This document shows, piece after piece, positions 5,571 to 8,795 of a stretch of 8,795 nt of DNA. Origin of the DNA: Planctomycetaceae bacterium (lineage in GTDB: Bacteria > Planctomycetota > Planctomycetia > Pirellulales > Pirellulaceae); the NCBI GenBank assembly GCA_003455945.1, contig DMPQ01000267.1:6603-15397 (forward strand), given 5' to 3'. Each line of letters starts with the position of its first letter. The first letter of the stretch is position 1. The position numbers and the translations under genes are program-made. The notes under the pieces are model-generated. The model did not search any database, had not been told where the DNA came from, and saw only the letters and a program-made list of their open reading frames with translations.

Positions 5571-7301
5571 ATGTTCGGCGGCGTCGGAACGACTTTCGGA
5601 CATCGTCCCTTGCGCGGGCGGACTCTCCTCGGCTTCGCGGCGCTGGCGACCGTTCTCGTCGCGGGATGCGGCAAGTCGACTCCGGTCGCCGGGCCGGTCG
5701 AAGCGAAACCGATCCCGGCCTGGGTCGAGCCGGCCGGAGCGCCGGCGGCGAACGAGCTCGATCTCGCCTTCGTTCCGCCCGATGCGATCGCCGCGATCCT
5801 CGTCTTTCCCGAGAGAATCGCTTCGCGCCCCTGGGCAGCCGACGGCAAGTTGATCGAATCGCTGCGAGGCATGGCGGCTTCGGGGGGCGGAACGCTTCCC
5901 GATCTGTCGGGATGCCGCCAGGTCTTTCTCGCGATCTGCCCTTCGGCCCCCGGCGCGCCGCCACAGCTGGTCGGCCGAGCCGAGTGGAGCGAGCCGGTCG
6001 AGCTCGCGTCGCTCGTCACCTCGATGCCGAATCTGACGCCGGAGGAACGAAAGGGGAAGAGTTTCCTTACGGCGGAGGAAGGAGGGGTTTCGCTGCACCA
6101 GTCGGCCCCGAGCACGATCTGGTTCGGTACTTCGCAGCGTCTCGACGCGCTCCTGGAGCGAGCACCGTCGACCGGTTCGCTCGCCCGGCGTCTGCGTGCG
6201 CTGCCGCTGTCGGGCGACGCCGAGTTCGTCCTCGACTTTGCGCCGATGCGAGGCATGCTCGAATCGCTGTCGCTCCCCGCAGCTCCGGGAATGGGAGGAG
6301 CCGAGGCGATGGAGTCGATGCGACAGATGCTGGAATCGGCAGAGTCATTGACCGCGACGCTCGACTCGGCCGGCGACTCGGTCGCGTCGATCCGATTCGA
6401 TCTGGGGGACGAGCGGCAGGCGAGTCGAATGGCCACCGCCTCGCGCGAACAGCTCGCCGCTAACCGCTCGACGTTGACCGGGCTGCTGGCGCTGTCGAAC
6501 GATTGGCCGAGCGAAGCGCGCGACGCGGCGGACGGACTCATCGCGGAACTGCTCGGCGGCATTCGAATCGAGTCGGAAGGGACGGTGCTGAAGGTCGACG
6601 TGCCGTCGCAGCGCCAGGGGGCCGAACGACTGACGATTCTCGCCGGCTTCGCCTCGCAGAAACTGGCATCTCAGATCCGGGTCGGACGGATGCAGCAGGT
6701 CGCGGAAGCGGTCGGCAAGTGGCGTCAGGCTCAGGCCGATGCGGGGGAATCGGCGATGTCGACGAGCCGACTGTCGTGGCGCGTGGCGCTGTTGCCGTAT
6801 CTCGGCGAGCGAAAGCTGTACGACGAGTTTCGGCATGACGAACCGTGGGACAGCGAGCACAACCGGGCGCTAGTCGCGAGGATCCCGCCGGTCTTCGGCT
6901 CGGGAGTCGAAGGGCTGACCCGAGTGCGCGGTTTCGCCGGGCCGGGGATGTCGCTCGATCCGTCACGCGTCGGACCGGGGACCGATGCCGCCGAGACGAC
7001 GTTGGTCGCTGCCGAATCGTCCGCTGCCGACGCCGTCGTCTGGACGTCGCCCGACGATTGGACCTCGTTCGGCGAAGCGGAACTGAAGGGGGCCGGCGAG
7101 GCGTCCGAGCCGACGGTGATGGTGATCGCCGCGGACGGCAAGCTGCGCCGGATCGCGCGTCGAGTCGATTCGTCGACGCTGTCGGCGTTGCTTAGCGACC
7201 GCGGTGGTGAGATGCTGGAGGCCGATCGGATCTTCGGCAACCTCCTGTCGCGCTTCCGGATCCCGGGCCTCTTCGGCGGCGGGGAACCGGAACGACCGTA
7301 G
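5571..7301 (+). CDS. Predicted lipoprotein with C-terminal DUF1559-like domain
   Basis: 576 residues from ATG 5571, which has GGGAAGG at 5558-5564 six bases before it; the frame is open further upstream, but without a better start. The N-terminus is a lipoprotein signal: R13/R16/R18, a hydrophobic stretch (19-31) and lipobox LVAGC with C33 as the lipidated residue. G34-K35 follow, with no Asp at +2. Residues about 45-360 form an Ala/Ser/Glu-rich region I do not recognise, possibly repeating ('SxxRLDALLERAP', 'LSGDAEFVLDFAPM', 'DSVASIRFDLGD'). From about 365 the protein matches DUF1559: 'VGRMQQVAEAVGKW', then LSWRVALLPYLGERKLYDEF (401-420), DEPWDS (423-428) with HNRAL, 'TTLVAAESSAADAVVWTSPDD' in pattern (476-496) and a late 'ADGKLRRI' (521-528). 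DUF1559 proteins usually start with a type IV pilin-like signal, which is absent here. Function is unknown; surface or periplasmic exposure is inferred. It is separated from the ABC genes by 205 bases, so it may have its own promoter. Confidence 0.85.
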   Translation: MFGGVGTTFGHRPLRGRTLLGFAALATVLVAGCGKSTPVAGPVEAKPIPAWVEPAGAPAANELDLAFVPPDAIAAILVFPERIASRPWAADGKLIESLRGMAASGGGTLPDLSGCRQVFLAICPSAPGAPPQLVGRAEWSEPVELASLVTSMPNLTPEERKGKSFLTAEEGGVSLHQSAPSTIWFGTSQRLDALLERAPSTGSLARRLRALPLSGDAEFVLDFAPMRGMLESLSLPAAPGMGGAEAMESMRQMLESAESLTATLDSAGDSVASIRFDLGDERQASRMATASREQLAANRSTLTGLLALSNDWPSEARDAADGLIAELLGGIRIESEGTVLKVDVPSQRQGAERLTILAGFASQKLASQIRVGRMQQVAEAVGKWRQAQADAGESAMSTSRLSWRVALLPYLGERKLYDEFRHDEPWDSEHNRALVARIPPVFGSGVEGLTRVRGFAGPGMSLDPSRVGPGTDAAETTLVAAESSAADAVVWTSPDDWTSFGEAELKGAGEASEPTVMVIAADGKLRRIARRVDSSTLSALLSDRGGEMLEADRIFGNLLSRFRIPGLFGGGEPERP

Positions 7302-7380
7302 CGACGCCGGACGATCGGGTCCCTCCGTTCCGAGGCCCCCTGCGCCTCTCCCGCCCACGATGCTCATGCGAGGAGTTCCG
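7302..7380 (+). other. Gap between lipoprotein and propeller genes, with propeller ribosome binding site
   Basis: Seventy-nine bases. AGGAG at 7371-7375 is the best Shine-Dalgarno near any start in the window and selects ATG 7381. GAGGC (7332-7336) can pair with GCCTC (7344-7348) in a weak five-pair stem without a T-run. No promoter is recognised, so cotranscription with the lipoprotein gene is likely. Confidence 0.6.
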
Positions 7381-8682
7381 ATGAAGATCGCCACCCGCTC
7401 TCCCTTCCGATCCCTGGCCCTTTCCCTCGCGTTCGGCGGGAGCCTGATGTTCGGGGCCGTCGGTTCGATCGACTCGCTTCGCGGCGGCGACTGGACCAAC
7501 TGGCGAGGCCCTCGCGGGACCGGTGAAGCGGACGACCGTTCCTATCCGACGACCTGGTCGGCGACGGAGGGGATCCGGTGGGAGTACGAGATTCCGGGAG
7601 TCGGCGGATCGACGCCGATCGTCCACGGGGATCGGATCCTGCTGACGACCGGCGCTGAGGGGCGCAACTGGGTGATCGCGCTCGATTCGGACGGCAAGGA
7701 ACTGTGGCGCAAGGACCTGGGCGAAGAGCGCCCCGGCAAGCATCAGAAGGCAAGCGGCGCGAATCCCTCTCCTGTCGCCGACGACGAACATGTCTTCGTC
7801 TATTTCAAGAGCGGCGATCTCGCCTGTCTCGATTGGGACGGCAACATCTTGTGGCAGCGAAACCTGCAGCAGGAGTTCGGTGAGGACACGCTCTGGTGGG
7901 ATCTCGGCACCAGCCCGATCCTGACGTCGAAGCACGTCGTCGTCGCGTGCATGCACAGCGGTCCCTCGTACCTGGCCGCTTTCGATCCGAAGACGGGCGA
8001 GATCGCGTGGAAGCAGGACCGCAATCTGCCGGCCCCCGAAGAAGCGAATCAGAGCTACACGACTCCGGTGGTCGTGAAGGACGGGGACCGCGAGACGATC
8101 GTCACGGTCGGTGCCGATCACATTACCGGAAACGATGCGGCGACCGGCGAACAACTCTGGTCGGTCGGCGGGCTGAATCCGTCGCAGAACGGCTACTTCC
8201 GGTCGATCTCGTCTCCGGTCGTCGCGGGTGAGGTGGTCGTCGCCCCGTATGCGCGAGGCGATTCGCTGACGGCCGTGCGGATGGGCGGGAGCGGCGACGT
8301 GACCGATTCGCATGTCGCCTGGCGCGGCGAAGCGATCTCGGCCGACGTTCCGACGCCGGCCTACCACGACGGTGCGATCTTCGTGCTCAACGATCGGGGG
8401 CGAATCGCCAAGCTCGATCCGCGCGACGGCTCGATCCTTGCCGAAACCGAACTGGAACGGAGCCGATTGGCGTTCAGTGCGTCGCCGATCATCGCCGGCG
8501 GTCATCTGTATGCGATTCGCGAGGACGGAGCGACCTTCGTCGTCGCGCTCGGCGAGAAGCTCGAGAGCATCGCGAAGAACGAATTGGGCGAGTTCCCGAC
8601 TCCGGTCGTCGCCTCGCCCGTGATGGTCGACGGTCGGATCCTGATCCGTACCGGCAGCCGCCTGTACTGCATCGGAGACTGA
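7381..8682 (+). CDS. Secreted PQQ-like beta-propeller repeat protein
   Basis: 433 residues. The start at 7381 is chosen for AGGAG at 7371-7375, five bases upstream, and because it begins directly with a signal peptide (K2, R6, R10, hydrophobic 11-28). In-frame ATGs at 7360 and 7366 would only add a few residues. The mature part opens with 'DWTNWRGPRGTG' (37-48), a hallmark of planctomycete PQQ-like proteins. Eight blades follow, each with a 'sPiv..g.v.v....g.l.ald..tG...W' pattern, beginning near residues 75, 128, 176, 227, 276, 323, 366 and 410; the N-terminal 'IRWEYEI' (65-71) probably closes the ring with the last blade. There is no sign of the cofactor and calcium ligands of true quinoprotein dehydrogenases, so PQQ binding and enzyme activity should not be assumed. 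The fold resembles BamB, but planctomycetes carry many such paralogues, so BamB identity is not claimed. A role as an extracytoplasmic scaffold or binding protein is likely. Confidence 0.9.
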   Translation: MKIATRSPFRSLALSLAFGGSLMFGAVGSIDSLRGGDWTNWRGPRGTGEADDRSYPTTWSATEGIRWEYEIPGVGGSTPIVHGDRILLTTGAEGRNWVIALDSDGKELWRKDLGEERPGKHQKASGANPSPVADDEHVFVYFKSGDLACLDWDGNILWQRNLQQEFGEDTLWWDLGTSPILTSKHVVVACMHSGPSYLAAFDPKTGEIAWKQDRNLPAPEEANQSYTTPVVVKDGDRETIVTVGADHITGNDAATGEQLWSVGGLNPSQNGYFRSISSPVVAGEVVVAPYARGDSLTAVRMGGSGDVTDSHVAWRGEAISADVPTPAYHDGAIFVLNDRGRIAKLDPRDGSILAETELERSRLAFSASPIIAGGHLYAIREDGATFVVALGEKLESIAKNELGEFPTPVVASPVMVDGRILIRTGSRLYCIGD

Positions 8683-8698
8683 CCGAACGAGAGTCTCC
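8674..8698 (+). other. Stem-loop spanning the propeller stop codon
   Basis: GGAGACT (8674-8680) pairs perfectly with AGTCTCC (8692-8698) across an 11-base loop; the stop TGA (8680-8682) begins at the end of the left arm. A further GAGACT at 8720-8725 could pair with the same AGTCTC instead. No T-run follows. It could stabilise or help end the transcript, but this is weak. Confidence 0.3.
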
Positions 8699-8739
8699 CG
8701 AACGGAGTTCCCGTCCGACGAGACTTCAGGGGCGAAGCA

Positions 8740-8795
8740 TCAGTCGCGATCGGGCGGGTGGCCGAGCCAACCCGCCTCGATCCGCTGACGCACCT
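8740..8795 (-). CDS. Possible C-terminus of a convergent minus-strand gene (partial)
   Basis: Read on the minus strand from the right edge, one frame gives VRQRIEAGWLGHPPDRD and then a TGA (complement of 8740-8742). The residue mix and the 'GWLGHPPDR' ending look like a real protein tail rather than a shadow frame, and the gene would converge on the propeller gene with 57 bases between stops. Only 17 codons are visible, the family is not recognised, and the other two minus-strand frames are also open across most of this stretch, so support is weak. Confidence 0.3.
   Translation of the reverse strand, partial: VRQRIEAGWLGHPPDRD
8753..8776. other. Strong GC-rich stem-loop, possible terminator between convergent genes
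   Basis: GGCGGGTGGC (8753-8762) pairs with GCCA-A-CCCGCC (8766-8776): ten base pairs, one bulged A at 8770 and a three-base loop. It is the most stable hairpin I found in non-coding sequence and lies 71 bases after the propeller stop. There is no T-run on either side. If the minus-strand reading frame at 8740-8795 is real, the hairpin lies inside that gene and may be accidental. Confidence 0.4.

Noticed and set aside
7381..8682. Assignment of the propeller protein as BamB or as a PQQ-dependent dehydrogenase
   Set aside because: The eight-blade fold fits, but it has no lipobox, no BAM-complex context and no visible quinoprotein active-site residues. The general family call is safer.

Overview
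This window looks like chromosomal DNA of a high-G+C planctomycete (Planctomycetota, probably class Planctomycetia). Base composition is roughly two-thirds G+C by eye. The gene families point the same way: a BatA-like membrane protein followed by a von Willebrand factor A (VWA) protein with a glutamine-amidotransferase-like fold, a DUF1559 C-terminal domain (a family greatly expanded in planctomycetes), and a PQQ-like beta-propeller protein opening with the 'W..WRGP.G.G' motif common in that phylum. All six clear genes lie on the + strand and are packed tightly. I see no tRNA, rRNA, CRISPR array, transposase, phage gene or long repeat.

Region 1 (1-3046) is the distal part of a Bat/MoxR-type cluster. 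It holds the C-terminal 258 residues of a BatA-like protein whose start lies outside the window. This overlaps by ATGA a 756-residue membrane protein with two N-terminal helices, a VWA domain with an intact DxSxS metal site, an amidotransferase-like domain lacking any cysteine nucleophile, and a C-terminal helix. Related planctomycete loci usually carry a MoxR AAA+ ATPase and a DUF58 protein upstream; here those could only lie before base 1.

Region 2 (3102-5365) encodes a two-gene ABC transporter of the MacB/LolCDE type: a 236-residue ATPase with every nucleotide-binding motif, overlapping by ATGA a 518-residue four-helix permease with a large extracytoplasmic domain. No membrane fusion protein is present, so the substrate is open.

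Region 3 (5366-5570) is the largest gap, 205 bases. It holds a small inverted repeat, a possible extended -10 element, a perfect 12-base palindrome, and a weak stem-loop that includes the ribosome binding site of the next gene.

Region 4 (5571-8682) encodes a 576-residue predicted lipoprotein ending in a DUF1559-like domain but lacking the pilin-like N-terminus usual for that family, then a secreted 433-residue eight-bladed propeller protein. The last 113 bases hold two stem-loops and what may be the last codons of a convergent minus-strand gene.

The functional links are inferred. Genes 1 and 2 probably form a membrane complex on the cell-envelope side of a MoxR/VWA system. The ABC pair probably does mechanical work on the envelope. 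Nothing here proves a new system. The most unusual items are the lipoprotein/DUF1559 architecture next to a Lol/MacB-type transporter, and the cysteine-less VWA-amidotransferase fusion.
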